Below, piece by piece: positions 1-7,727 of a DNA stretch of 35,811 nt. Every line of letters begins with the position of its first letter. Positions within the stretch are counted from its first letter, which is position 1. Both the position numbers and the translations under genes were made by a program. This stretch comes from Prado023 sp049688595. GTDB lineage: Bacteria; Actinomycetota; Actinomycetes; S36-B12; CAIYMF01. The notes below the pieces were generated by a model. It saw only the letters and a program-made list of their open reading frames with translations. It did not search any database and was not told the DNA's origin. The stretch spans positions 1 to 35,811 of the forward strand of contig JBAVLA010000262.1 in NCBI GenBank assembly GCA_049688595.1. Direction: 5' to 3'.

Positions 1-537
1 GACCTGCGCCGCGCCCTCGATGACCGAGGGCTCCGCCGTGGCCGGCGCCGGCGCCTGCGCGGCCGGGTTGGCCCCGGCAGCGGACTCCTTCGCAGCGCGC
101 TTGGTCGCCCCGGTGGCCTCGGCGACCACCTGTTCGGCCAGCGCCTCGCACAGCTCGATCACCGCCATGGGGGCGTTGTCCCCCTTGCGGGGACCGATCT
201 TGGTGATCCGCGTGTAGCCGCCGGGGCGGTTGGCGTACCTGGGTCCGATCTCCTCGAACAGCAGGTGCACCACCCGCTTGCTGCCCGAGTTGGCCCGCGC
301 GTGGGCGACGCTGCTGCCGCGTGCACGCGTCATGCTCATCACCTGACGACGCGCGTGCAGGTCGCCCTGCTTCGCCAATGTGATCATGCGCTCGGCGAGG
401 GGCCGCAGCCGCTTGGCGCGGGCCTCGGTCGTGGTGATGGCGCCGTGCTCGAACAGCGCGATGGCAAGGTTGGCAAGCATGAGCCGCTCGTGGGCCGGGG
501 TGCTGGCCAGACGTGGGCCCTTGGGGGGCGTGGGCAT
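1..537 (-). CDS. rplQ: 50S ribosomal protein L17 (3' end outside window)
   Basis: Large-subunit protein L17, which binds 23S rRNA near the exit-tunnel side of the subunit. I translated the minus strand from ATG at 537: it begins MPTPPKGPRLASTPAHERLM and contains the L17 core (LANLAIALFEHGAITTTEAR, then FEEIGPRYANRPGGYTRI and the RKGDNAPMAVIEL block). GGAG lies 8 nt before the ATG. The frame stays open for 179 codons to the window edge. After the core (about residue 140) it continues into an Ala/Pro-rich tail (KESAAGANPAAQAPAPATAE), so this L17 is longer than the roughly 120-residue bacterial minimum; extended C-termini are common in actinobacterial L17. It is last in the alpha operon, 48 bp after rpoA. 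The stop is not visible, so tail length is unknown. Confidence 0.96.
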   Translation of the reverse strand, partial: MPTPPKGPRLASTPAHERLMLANLAIALFEHGAITTTEARAKRLRPLAERMITLAKQGDLHARRQVMSMTRARGSSVAHARANSGSKRVVHLLFEEIGPRYANRPGGYTRITKIGPRKGDNAPMAVIELCEALAEQVVAEATGATKRAAKESAAGANPAAQAPAPATAEPSVIEGAAQV

Positions 538-585
538 AGTTCTCTGCTCCTGTTATCCGAAGGTCATCGGCGACCGGCCGACCCG

Positions 586-1587
586 CTAGATCTGCTCGTC
601 CTCGGCGAGGTCCGGCTCCTCGTCCTCGGAGAAGGCCGGCTCGTACCCAGCGGGGCTGTCCTTGAGCACCAGGCCCAAGGCGCGCAGCCGCTCCTTGACC
701 TCCTCGATGGACTTGCTGCCGAAGTTGCGGATGTCCATCAGGTCAGCCTCGCTGCGGCTGATGAGCTCGCCGACGGTGTGGATGCCCTCCCGCTTGAGGC
801 AGTTGAAGCTGCGCACCGTGAGGTCCAGGGACTCGATGGCGGTGTTCAGCTTCTCAGCGACCTCCTCGTCAACCGGGGATGGGCCGATCTCGATCCAGTC
901 GGCGTCGACGTTGAGCTCATGGGCCAGCCCGAACAGCCCGACCAGCGTCTTGCCAGCTGAGGCGACCGCGTCCGCCGGGGTGATGCACGGCTTGGTCTCG
1001 ACGTCGATGATGAGCTTGTCGAAGTCGGTGCGCTGCTCGACGCGCGTGGCCTCGACCTTGTACGTGACCTTGAGAACCGGCGAGTAGATCGAGTCGACCG
1101 GGATCCGGCCGATCTCCTGACCGGGCACCTTGTTCACGTTCGCAGTCACGTACCCGCGCCCACGCTCGACGACGAGTTCGATCTCCAACTTGCCCTTGGC
1201 GTTGACCGTCGCCAGATGAAGCTCAGGGTTGTGGACCTCGACCCCGGCGGGCGGCGCGATGTCCGCCGCGGTGACCTCACCGGGACCCTGCCTGCGCAGG
1301 TACATCACGACTGGCTCGTCGTGCTCGGACGAGACGACCAGCTCCTTGAGGTTCAGGACTATCTCGGTGACGTCCTCCTTCACGCCCGGGATGGTCGTGA
1401 ACTCGTGGAGCACTCCGTCGATCCGGATGCTGGTGACAGCCGCCCCCGGGATGCTGGACAGGAGCGTCCGGCGCAACGAGTTCCCCAGGGTGTAGCCGAA
1501 GCCCGGCTCGAGGGGCTCCAGGACGAACCGCGAACGGTGATCGCCGATGCGCTCCTCGGTGAGGGTCGGACGCTGGGCAATTAGCAC
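586..1587 (-). CDS. rpoA: DNA-directed RNA polymerase subunit alpha
   Basis: Alpha subunit (333 residues), whose dimer is the assembly platform for beta and beta'. The N-terminal domain shows the dimerisation motif GYTLGNSLRRTLLSSIPG. The C-terminal domain, which binds UP elements and activators, shows TVRSFNCLKREGIHTVGEL and the helix-hairpin-helix LMDIRNFGSKSIEEVKERL. The tail is acidic (FSEDEEPDLAEDEQI). I chose GTG at 1587, giving the usual actinobacterial start (V)LIAQRPTLTEE; an in-frame ATG at 1620 adds 11 residues but has no Shine-Dalgarno, whereas AAAGGA sits about 11 nt before the GTG. It lies 99 bp after rpsD and 48 bp before rplQ. Confidence 0.97.
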   Translation of the reverse strand: MLIAQRPTLTEERIGDHRSRFVLEPLEPGFGYTLGNSLRRTLLSSIPGAAVTSIRIDGVLHEFTTIPGVKEDVTEIVLNLKELVVSSEHDEPVVMYLRRQGPGEVTAADIAPPAGVEVHNPELHLATVNAKGKLEIELVVERGRGYVTANVNKVPGQEIGRIPVDSIYSPVLKVTYKVEATRVEQRTDFDKLIIDVETKPCITPADAVASAGKTLVGLFGLAHELNVDADWIEIGPSPVDEEVAEKLNTAIESLDLTVRSFNCLKREGIHTVGELISRSEADLMDIRNFGSKSIEEVKERLRALGLVLKDSPAGYEPAFSEDEEPDLAEDEQI

Positions 1588-1686
1588 GGGTTTCCATTTC
1601 CTTTCCGCGGCGCCCACCATATGACGTCGCGAGCTGCGAGATCTGCGTTCGGGCCAGGCGGCAGCGCAGACCGCCGCCTCGCGAGG

Positions 1687-2313
1687 TCACTTCGAGTAGA
1701 GCTCGACGATCAGCTGCTCGGAGACCATCGTGTCGATGACGGCACGCTCCGGAACCGAGTGCACGAGGATCCGCATCTGGTTCGGCGACACCTCGAGCCA
1801 CGCTGGCACCGGCCGCTCGCCGGCCTCGGCGTGGGCGACCACGAACGGGGTCAGCTCGCGCGAGGACTGGCGCACCTCGACGATGTCCGATGGCGACACC
1901 CGATAGGACGGGATGTCCACCTTGTTGCCGTTCACCTTGAAATGGCCGTGGCGCACGAGCTGGCGCGCCATGTCACGGCTCTTGGCGAAACCGGCACGAT
2001 AGACGACGTTGTCCAGGCGGGTCTCGAGGATCTTCAGCAGGTTCTCACCCGTCTTGCCCTGCTTGCGCTGGGCCTCCTCGTAGTAGCCGCGGAACTGCTT
2101 CTCCAACACCCCGTAGATGCGCGCGCACTTCTGCTTCTCGCGCATCTGCAGCAGGTACTCGCTGTCCTTCGTCCGGCCGCGGCCGTGCTGGCCGGGCGGG
2201 AACGGGCGCAACTCGATCGGGCACTTGGGCCCATCGCACTTGGAACCCTTGAGGAAGAGCTTGGTCTTCTCGCGGCGGCAGCGCTTGCAGTCCGCCCCTG
2301 TGTAACGAGCCAT
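1687..2313 (-). CDS. rpsD: 30S ribosomal protein S4, zinc-binding (C+) form
   Basis: Primary 16S rRNA-binding protein that nucleates assembly of the 30S body and helps shape the mRNA entry channel; 208 residues, normal length. The N-terminus carries four cysteines (C9, C12, C26, C31) in a CxxC...C...C arrangement, marking the zinc-binding paralogue rather than the Cys-free form. The S4 RNA-binding domain follows at roughly residues 98-160 (ETRLDNVVYRAGFAKSRDMA, RQLVRHGHFKVNG). It is 22 bp downstream of rpsK. S4 is the feedback repressor of the alpha operon in E. coli; whether that holds here cannot be seen. Confidence 0.98.
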   Translation of the reverse strand: MARYTGADCKRCRREKTKLFLKGSKCDGPKCPIELRPFPPGQHGRGRTKDSEYLLQMREKQKCARIYGVLEKQFRGYYEEAQRKQGKTGENLLKILETRLDNVVYRAGFAKSRDMARQLVRHGHFKVNGNKVDIPSYRVSPSDIVEVRQSSRELTPFVVAHAEAGERPVPAWLEVSPNQMRILVHSVPERAVIDTMVSEQLIVELYSK

Positions 2314-2335
2314 GTTCGATCAGTCCTTGTCGGGG

Positions 2336-2743
2336 TCAGACGCGGCGGCGCTTGGGCGGGCGGCAGCCGTTGTGGGCCATCGGGGTGACGTCGGAGATCG
2401 AGCCGACCTCCAGGCCGGTCGCCTGAAGCGACCGGATCGCGGTCTCCCGGCCGGAACCGGGGCCCTTGACGAAGACATCGACCTTCTTCATGCCGTGCTC
2501 CATGGCACGACGGGCGGCTGCCTCGGCGGCCAGCTGCGCGGCGAAGGGCGTCGACTTGCGCGATCCCTTGAACCCGACCTGGCCGGACGAGGCCCAGGCG
2601 ATCACGGCACCCGAGGGATCGGTGATCGACACGATCGTGTTGTTGAACGTGCTCTTGATGTGAGCGTGGCCGTGGGCCACGTTCTTCTTCTCCTTGCGGC
2701 GCACCTTGGTCTTCGCCGCGCTCTGGCGTGTCTTGGGAGGCAT
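2336..2743 (-). CDS. rpsK: 30S ribosomal protein S11
   Basis: S11, located on the 30S platform near the mRNA exit and the E site, and a partner of S7 and S18. It is 135 residues from ATG at 2743 (MPPKTRQSAAKTKVRRKEKK), with the conserved segments VAHGHAHIKSTFNNTIVSIT, GFKGSRKSTPFAAQ and the basic C-terminus MAHNGCRPPKRRRV. An in-frame upstream ATG at 2788 would add 15 residues unlike the family and is not used here. It lies 80 bp after rpsM and 22 bp before rpsD. Confidence 0.98.
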   Translation of the reverse strand: MPPKTRQSAAKTKVRRKEKKNVAHGHAHIKSTFNNTIVSITDPSGAVIAWASSGQVGFKGSRKSTPFAAQLAAEAAARRAMEHGMKKVDVFVKGPGSGRETAIRSLQATGLEVGSISDVTPMAHNGCRPPKRRRV

Positions 2744-2823
2744 TGCGTTCCTTTGCGTTGAGGTCGTCGGTCCGCTGGTCGGTGCCATCCACCGCGGCAG
2801 GATTCCTGCCCGGACCAGCCGGA

Positions 2824-3204
2824 CTACTTCTTGCCGGCCTTCTTCTTGCCGGCGACCGTCTTGCGCGGACCCTTGCGGGTACGGGCGTTGGTGTGCGTGC
2901 GCTGCCCGCGGACCGGAAGGCCCCGGCGGTGGCGGATGCCCTGGTAGCAGCCGATCTCCACCTTGCGGCGGATGTCGGCGGCCACCTCGCGACGCAGGTC
3001 ACCCTCGACCTTGAGGTTGCCCTCGATGTAGTCGCGCAACGGGATCAACTCGGCGTCCGTGAGGTCCTTCACGCGCAGGTCGCGATTGACCCCGGTCGCC
3101 GCCAGGATCTCCGCGGCCCGGGAACGGCCAATGCCATAGATGTAGGTGAGCGCGATCTCGACGCGCTTGTCGCGCGGGAGGTCGACGCCGACGAGACGAG
3201 CCAT
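2824..3204 (-). CDS. rpsM: 30S ribosomal protein S13
   Basis: S13 of the 30S head, which contacts P-site tRNA through its C-terminal tail and forms inter-subunit bridges with the 50S. It has 126 residues: MARLVGVDLPRDKRVEIALT at the start, the helix-two-turn-helix region with YIYGIGRSRAAEIL, then RGLPVRGQRTHTNARTRKG and a very basic Lys-rich tail (KKKAGKK). Length and motifs are normal for Actinobacteria. It is separated from rpmJ by an unusually structured 276-bp gap, so its expression may not follow infA-rpmJ exactly. Confidence 0.98.
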   Translation of the reverse strand: MARLVGVDLPRDKRVEIALTYIYGIGRSRAAEILAATGVNRDLRVKDLTDAELIPLRDYIEGNLKVEGDLRREVAADIRRKVEIGCYQGIRHRRGLPVRGQRTHTNARTRKGPRKTVAGKKKAGKK

Positions 3205-3248
3205 CGGGTTGGTTCCTGCTTCCTGTGCTTCGCCGGAGGTTTCGACGC

Positions 3249-3472
3249 GGGACCAGTCCCACCCCCCTTCGAGGTGGGTCCCCAGCCTCCGGGCCGGGGG
3301 TTGCGTCCCCGAGGGCCCTGGCTCGGGCCCCCATTGGGGGGACGGATCACGCGTTCTTCAGTTGATGGCCCCCACTACCGGACTCTCGCCGGGTGGGACG
3401 CACCCGCGGGCGCGCTGCCGGTCCTGCTGCTTCCTTCGTACACCTGAACCCCGGCGTGGATACGACCGGGGT
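3249..3472 (-). promoter_or_regulatory. Structured rpmJ-rpsM intergenic region with several stem-loops
   Basis: The rpmJ-rpsM gap holds a chain of GC-rich inverted repeats. In minus-strand order: a 7-bp stem with an 11-nt loop (3448-3472); CCCCC-AAT-GGGGG (3328-3340); GGGCCC-loop-GGGCCC (3313-3330); an 8-bp stem with one G-U pair and loop CGGA (3280-3299); and a two-part stem GGGACC...GGTCCC (3249-3282) immediately upstream of rpsM. The last two share bases 3280-3282, so they cannot both form fully. This suggests a regulatory leader or attenuator for rpsM-rpsK-rpsD-rpoA, but function is inference; no clear promoter hexamers were found here. Confidence 0.45.
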
Positions 3473-3480
3473 GCCAACTT

Positions 3481-3594
3481 TCAGCCCTGGCGCTGCTTGT
3501 GCCGGGGGTTCTCACAGATCACCATCACGCGGCCGTGACGGCGGATCACCTTGCAGTTGTCGCAGATCCTCTTGACGCTTGGCTTGACCTTCAT
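3481..3594 (-). CDS. rpmJ: 50S ribosomal protein L36, zinc-binding form
   Basis: Smallest large-subunit protein, 37 residues, found by translating the minus strand from ATG at 3594 (MKVKPSVKRICDNCKVIRRH) to TGA at 3481. It carries the zinc ribbon ligands C11, C14, C27 and H32, so it is the zinc-dependent paralogue. L36 stabilises 23S rRNA near the base of the L7/L12 stalk. It follows infA by 55 bp, the standard infA-rpmJ order. The lengthy structured gap to rpsM is described separately. Confidence 0.96.
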   Translation of the reverse strand: MKVKPSVKRICDNCKVIRRHGRVMVICENPRHKQRQG

Positions 3595-3649
3595 CGACTC
3601 ATTCCTCGCAGCCTCGACCCACCGGTGTGCACCCGGTCGGGTTGGATTC

Positions 3650-3871
3650 TCACTTGTACCGGTAGACGATCCGTCCCCGGGTCAGGTCGTAGGGCGAGAG
3701 CTCCACGACGACCCGGTCGTCTGGCAGGATGCGGATGTAGTGCTGACGCATCTTCCCGCTGATGTGTGCCAGGACTTTGTGGCCGTTGTCGAGCTCCACC
3801 CGGAACATGGCGTTCGGCAGCGACTCGCGGATCGTGCCCTCGAGTTCGATGGCGCCGTCTTTCTTGGCCAT
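3650..3871 (-). CDS. infA: Translation initiation factor IF-1
   Basis: IF-1 binds the 30S A site during initiation and helps IF-2 and IF-3 select the start codon. It has 73 residues, a single OB fold, with the family signatures IELEGTIRESLPNAMFRVEL, HISGKMRQHYIRILPDDRV and SPYDLTRGRIVYRYK. Length is exactly typical of Actinobacteria. ATG at 3871 is the only sensible start. It is preceded by a 281-bp gap that contains a good promoter at 4031-4059, so infA probably starts its own transcript together with rpmJ. Confidence 0.98.
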   Translation of the reverse strand: MAKKDGAIELEGTIRESLPNAMFRVELDNGHKVLAHISGKMRQHYIRILPDDRVVVELSPYDLTRGRIVYRYK

Positions 3872-4030
3872 ATGCTTGCTTACACCGCACCTTGCTTGTC
3901 GTTGGACTGCTCGTCGTCGGGACGGTCGTCAGGACGATCGAGACTCCGCACGCGCACGTACTCATTTCTGAGCCCACGCCATGGCCTGGGGGCGCGAGGT
4001 CCACAGGCACGCACAGAGCACCGGCTGCCA

Positions 4031-4059
4031 AGCATACGTCCATAACGCCGCTCGGCCAA
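4031..4059 (-). promoter_or_regulatory. Predicted sigma-A-type promoter of infA-rpmJ
   Basis: On the minus strand TTGGCC (4054-4059) is followed after exactly 17 nt by TATGCT (4031-4036). This matches the primary-sigma pattern TTGnnn-17-TAnnnT. Transcription would begin near 4024, giving an infA leader of about 150 nt. The same -10 hexamer TATGCT is used by the predicted rpoB promoter. The rest of the map-infA gap shows nothing else distinctive. Confidence 0.65.
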
Positions 4060-4152
4060 AACGACACACACCCGACCACATCGACGCGCGCGGTCAGTGC
4101 GCCGGGTTCAGGGCATGGCGGCGCCATCGCGCCGTCCGAGTGGCGACGCGCG

Positions 4153-4968
4153 TCAGGTAAGGGCTCCCAGGGCGACGCCCAAGGAGCCCAGGACGGCAGC
4201 CCCCCCGTCAGGTGCCGTGAGCACGATCGGTCCGGTCTCCGTGATGGCGACCGAGTGCTCCCAGTGGGCAGCGACCGACCCGTCCAGAGTCACGACGGTC
4301 CAGTCGTCCTCGAGCACGTCCACCTCTGGGGACCCCATGGTGATCATCGGCTCGATGGCCAGTGCCATCCCAGCCCGCAGCAAGGGGCCGCGGCCGGGTG
4401 GGCCCACGTGGACCACTGATGGCTCCATGTGCATCGCAGAGCCGATGCCGTGGCCAACGTAGTCGCGGACGATCCCGTACCGACCGGCGATGGACTCCTC
4501 GCACGCGGCGCCGATGTCGGACAGCCGAGCCCCGACCACAGCACGTGCGATCCCGGCCCACAGCGCGCGCTCCGTGGCGGCCGACAGCTGGGCGGCGGCG
4601 GTCGTGACCTTGCCCACGGCGACCGTGACCGCCGCATCGGAGTGCCAGCCGTTCACGATCGCCCCGCAGTCGATCGAGACCAGGTCCCCCTCATGCAGGA
4701 CTCGCGAGCCCGGGATGCCGTGGACCACCTCGTCGTTGACCGACACGCAGATCACCGCTGGGAACCCGTGGTACCCCTTGAAGTTGGACCGGGCACCGGC
4801 GTCCCTGATGTAGCGCTCGACGGCCGCGTCCAACTGCCCGGTGGTCACTCCCGGCTCGACCAGATCCCTGACCATGGCCAGGGCGCCGGCCACGACGAGC
4901 CCGGCCGCCCGCATCTGCCGGAGCTGGTCCGAGGTCTTGATCTCGATGCGCGACCGCCTGCCGAGCAC
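4153..4968 (-). CDS. map: Methionine aminopeptidase, type I
   Basis: Removes the initiator methionine from nascent proteins with small second residues. It has 271 residues from GTG at 4968, one base after the adk stop. The pita-bread fold motifs and all five metal ligands are visible: two Asp in SIDCGAIVNGWHSDAAVTV, His in YVGHGIGSAMHMEP, Glu in MALAIEPMITMG and Glu in WEHSVAITETGP. The substrate-binding His lies in KGYHGFPAVICVSVNDEVVH. There is no N-terminal SH3-like zinc-finger extension, so this is the short type Ia-like form. Placement after secY-adk is standard. Confidence 0.97.
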   Translation of the reverse strand: MLGRRSRIEIKTSDQLRQMRAAGLVVAGALAMVRDLVEPGVTTGQLDAAVERYIRDAGARSNFKGYHGFPAVICVSVNDEVVHGIPGSRVLHEGDLVSIDCGAIVNGWHSDAAVTVAVGKVTTAAAQLSAATERALWAGIARAVVGARLSDIGAACEESIAGRYGIVRDYVGHGIGSAMHMEPSVVHVGPPGRGPLLRAGMALAIEPMITMGSPEVDVLEDDWTVVTLDGSVAAHWEHSVAITETGPIVLTAPDGGAAVLGSLGVALGALT

Positions 4969-4969
4969 G

Positions 4970-5533
4970 TCAGCCCTGGGTGGCAGCCAGCACGCGGTCG
5001 CGGACTTCGTCGATCGAGCCCATGCCGTCGACGCGGACCAGCAGTCCCGCCATGGCATAGACGCGGGTCAACGGCTCGGTCTGCTCGGCATAGACCTCCA
5101 TGCGGCGGCGGATGACGTCCTCGGTGTCATCGGCACGGCCCTGGTCCTGGGCGCGCTTGAGCAGGCGGGTCACGACTTCGTCGGTGTCCACGGTCAGCTC
5201 GACCACCGTGTCCAGGCTGACGCCGAACTCGGACAGCATCTTGTCGAGGACCTCAACCTGCTCCAGGGTGCGCGGGTACCCATCCAGGAGGAAGCCGGTG
5301 GCGGTGTCCGGCTGGGCCAGCCGGTCCTTGACCATCGCGTTCGTGATCTCGTCTGGCACGTACTCGCCGCGAGACATGTACTTGCCTGCCTCGACCCCGA
5401 GCGGCGTGCCCTCGGAGAGGTTCGCCCGGAAGATGTCGCCAGTCGAGATGTGTGGGATGCCGAGGCGCTCGGCAACGACGACAGCCTGCGTGCCCTTGCC
5501 CGCGCCTGGGGGGCCCATGAGGATGATTCGCAT
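4970..5533 (-). CDS. adk: Adenylate kinase (short-LID form)
   Basis: Interconverts ATP + AMP and 2 ADP in the cytosol. It is 187 residues, the short form typical of Actinobacteria. The P-loop GPPGAGKGT is near residues 7-15, followed by the AMP-binding STGDIFR and GFLLDGYPRT segments. The LID is short (KRAQDQGRADDTEDVIRRR) and lacks the four-Cys zinc site of Gram-positive long forms. Its ATG overlaps the secY stop by one base (TGATG), implying translational coupling with the translocon gene. Confidence 0.97.
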   Translation of the reverse strand: MRIILMGPPGAGKGTQAVVVAERLGIPHISTGDIFRANLSEGTPLGVEAGKYMSRGEYVPDEITNAMVKDRLAQPDTATGFLLDGYPRTLEQVEVLDKMLSEFGVSLDTVVELTVDTDEVVTRLLKRAQDQGRADDTEDVIRRRMEVYAEQTEPLTRVYAMAGLLVRVDGMGSIDEVRDRVLAATQG

Positions 5534-6831
5534 CAGCGGAGGAACCCTTCGTAGTTTCGTTGCTGCAGCTGGCTCTCGATCTGCTTCACAGTATCGAGTC
5601 CGACCCCCACCATGATCAGCAGGCTGGTCCCACCGAAGATGAATCTGCCGGAGACCCCCAGTCCGCTGAACGCGAAGACGGGGATCACCGCGATGAAGGC
5701 CAGGTACAGCGAACCAGGCAGCGTCAGCCGGCTGAGCACGTAGTCGAGGTACTCAGCCGTGGGTCGCCCGGCTCGGATGCCCGGGATGAACCCTCCGTAC
5801 CGCTTCATGTTGTCGGCCACCTCGGTGGTGTTGAAGGTGATGGCCACATAGAAGTAGGTGAAGAAGATGACCATCGCCGAGAACACGAGCAGGTAGAGCG
5901 GCTCCGTTCCCTGGGTCAGGTGTCGCTGGATGAACTGCGAGACCCCGGAGGTGGGATCGGTGAGCTGGACGAACAGGGAGGGCAGGAACAGCACGGACGA
6001 CGCGAAGATGACGGGGATGACGCCGGCCATGTTGACCTTCAGGGGGATGTAGGTCGACGTCCCGCCGTACATCCTCCGGCCGACCATCCGCTTCGCGTAC
6101 TGCACGGGTATCCGCCGCTGGCCCTGCTCGACGAACACCACGGCCATGATCACCAGCAGGCCGACCAGCAGGGTCAGGGACGTGATGAAGATCCCCCGGG
6201 TCGCGTTGATCGCGGCGATCTGGGACGGGAACGAAGAGATGATCGAGGTGAAGATCAGCAGTGACATCCCGTTGCCGACGCCCCGGTCCGTGATCAGCTC
6301 GCCGAGCCACATGATCACCGCGGTGCCGGCGGTCATGGTGGCGACCATCGTGATGACCGTCAGGATGCTGTCATCGGGGAAGAGGTCTGCGTTGCAGCCC
6401 TGGAAGAGGCGGCCGGGGACCCGGGCCAGTGCAACGATGCTGGTGGACTGCAGGATGGCCAGGGCGATGGTGAGGTATCGCGTGTACTGGGTGATCTTCG
6501 TCTGCCCGGCGTGCCCCTCCTTCTTCAGGGTCTCCAGCCGCGGGATGACCACGGTCATCAGCTGCAGGATGATGCTGGCCGTGATGTAGGGCATGATGCC
6601 CAGCGCGAAGACCGAGAGCTGCAGCAGCGCGCCTCCGCTGAACAGGTTGATCAAGCCGTACAGGGAGTTGCCCTCAACGCTGGTGATGCAGCTCTGCACG
6701 GCGTTGTAGTCGACTCCCGGGGTCGGGGTCACCGATCCCAGCCGGAACAGCGCGACGATGCCCAGGGTGAACAGCAGCTTCTTGCGCAGGTCGGGCGTCC
6801 GGAAGGCCGAGGCGAAGGCGGAGAGTTGCAA
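5533..6831 (-). CDS. secY: Preprotein translocase channel subunit SecY
   Basis: Central pore of the Sec translocon in the plasma membrane; partner of SecE (encoded at the other end of this window) and SecG. It has 432 residues with about ten hydrophobic segments, beginning MQLSAFASAFRTPDLRKKLLF. The family signature GIMPYITASIILQLMTVVIP and the cytosolic loop KRMVGRRMYGG and GGFIPGIRAGRPTAEYLDYV regions, used for SecA and ribosome docking, are present. The start is TTG at 6831, with GGAGGA 6 nt upstream. A 265-bp gap with a strong inverted repeat separates it from rplO, so it may have its own promoter. Confidence 0.98.
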   Translation of the reverse strand: MQLSAFASAFRTPDLRKKLLFTLGIVALFRLGSVTPTPGVDYNAVQSCITSVEGNSLYGLINLFSGGALLQLSVFALGIMPYITASIILQLMTVVIPRLETLKKEGHAGQTKITQYTRYLTIALAILQSTSIVALARVPGRLFQGCNADLFPDDSILTVITMVATMTAGTAVIMWLGELITDRGVGNGMSLLIFTSIISSFPSQIAAINATRGIFITSLTLLVGLLVIMAVVFVEQGQRRIPVQYAKRMVGRRMYGGTSTYIPLKVNMAGVIPVIFASSVLFLPSLFVQLTDPTSGVSQFIQRHLTQGTEPLYLLVFSAMVIFFTYFYVAITFNTTEVADNMKRYGGFIPGIRAGRPTAEYLDYVLSRLTLPGSLYLAFIAVIPVFAFSGLGVSGRFIFGGTSLLIMVGVGLDTVKQIESQLQQRNYEGFLR

Positions 6832-6948
6832 GTCGAGTCCTCCCTCAGGGCGCGCTACAGCGTTGCGCCAGACTGGAACAGCCTAACAGCCGTTTTCCGG
6901 GCACCCGCCGCGTGGGAATGCCGCCACCGGACATATCTGGTCACTGCG

Positions 6949-6980
6949 CAGCGCCGCCCCGAGGAGTCCGGGCGGCGCTG
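6949..6980 (-). terminator. 11-bp perfect stem-loop between rplO and secY
   Basis: CAGCGCCGCCC and GGGCGGCGCTG form a perfect 11-bp stem around a 10-nt loop. No run of T follows on the minus strand, so it is not a classical intrinsic terminator; it could attenuate, be processed, or terminate in the U-poor actinobacterial manner. A smaller hairpin GGGGC-GAGA-GCCCC (7022-7035) lies just after rplO. A TAGGCT hexamer near 6880, downstream of both, could be a -10 element for secY, but no convincing -35 is visible. Confidence 0.5.
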
Positions 6981-7096
6981 GTTCCGGTCGTGGGAGTGCA
7001 GGCATCACAAGTGCGACCCGAGGGGCTCTCGCCCCCCGGCTCCGGCACATATCTACGGACGGGGCCAGCATCCCGTCGCTGGGGATCGGCCGTCCC

Positions 7097-7540
7097 CTAG
7101 GCGGTGACCACGCTGCCGCCCGCGGCCGCGATCTTGGCCTTCGCCGACTCCGAGGCAGCATCGACGGTCACAGTCAGCGCGACGGCAAGTTCGCCGTTGC
7201 CAAGGACCTTCACGGGCTCCCCCTTGCGCACCGCGCCCTTGGCGACCAGATCGGGAACAGTGACGTCCCCGCCCGACGGGTACAGCGCCGCCAGAGTGGC
7301 CAGGTTCACGACTTGGAAGGCAACCTTGTTGGGGTTCTTGAACCCCTTCAACTTGGGCAGCCGCATGTGCAGTGGCATCTGCCCGCCCTCGAAGCCTGCC
7401 GAGACCGAGTAGCGGGCCCGGGTGCCCTTCGTGCCACGGCCGGCGGTCTTGCCACGCCTGCCGCCCTCACCGCGGCCGACCCGGGTCTTGCTCGTGTTCG
7501 CGCCCGGAGCGGGGCGCAGGTGATGGACCTTGAGGGTCAT
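7097..7540 (-). CDS. rplO: 50S ribosomal protein L15
   Basis: Late-assembly 50S protein contacting L4 and domain II of 23S rRNA; 147 residues. The basic glycine-rich N-terminus is clear (GVGRGEGGRRGKTAGRGTKG in nearly this form), followed by FEGGQMPLHMRLPKLKGFKN and the C-terminal globular part with GVPV-like strand VKVLGNGELAVALTV. It starts one base after the rpmD stop and is the last ribosomal gene before the secY gap. Confidence 0.98.
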   Translation of the reverse strand: MTLKVHHLRPAPGANTSKTRVGRGEGGRRGKTAGRGTKGTRARYSVSAGFEGGQMPLHMRLPKLKGFKNPNKVAFQVVNLATLAALYPSGGDVTVPDLVAKGAVRKGEPVKVLGNGELAVALTVTVDAASESAKAKIAAAGGSVVTA

Positions 7541-7541
7541 G

Positions 7542-7727
7542 TCAGTCGACCTCCTCGACGGTCACCAGATGCGGCACCGCCTTGGCCATCCCGAGGATCT
7601 CGGGACGGTTCTCCTTGATAACGACATCGTTGATCCGCTTGAGCCCCAGGGAACGGACGCTGTCCTTCTGCACCTTCGTGCAGCCGACGAGCCCATGGAC
7701 CTGCGTGATCTTGAGCCTGGTGCCCAT
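7542..7727 (-). CDS. rpmD: 50S ribosomal protein L30
   Basis: Small 50S protein of 61 residues with the ferredoxin-like L30 fold: LKITQVHGLVGCTKVQKDSV followed by RSLGLKRINDVVIKENRPEI. This is the normal bacterial length. The ATG shares one base with the rpsE stop (TGATG), indicating coupled translation. Order rpsE-rpmD-rplO is the conserved spc arrangement. Confidence 0.97.
   Translation of the reverse strand: MGTRLKITQVHGLVGCTKVQKDSVRSLGLKRINDVVIKENRPEILGMAKAVPHLVTVEEVD

Noticed and set aside
3350..3480. A possible promoter for rpsM (TACGAA or TATCCA hexamers on the minus strand).
   Set aside because: No TTG-like -35 at 16-18 nt spacing was found, so I annotate only the hairpins.
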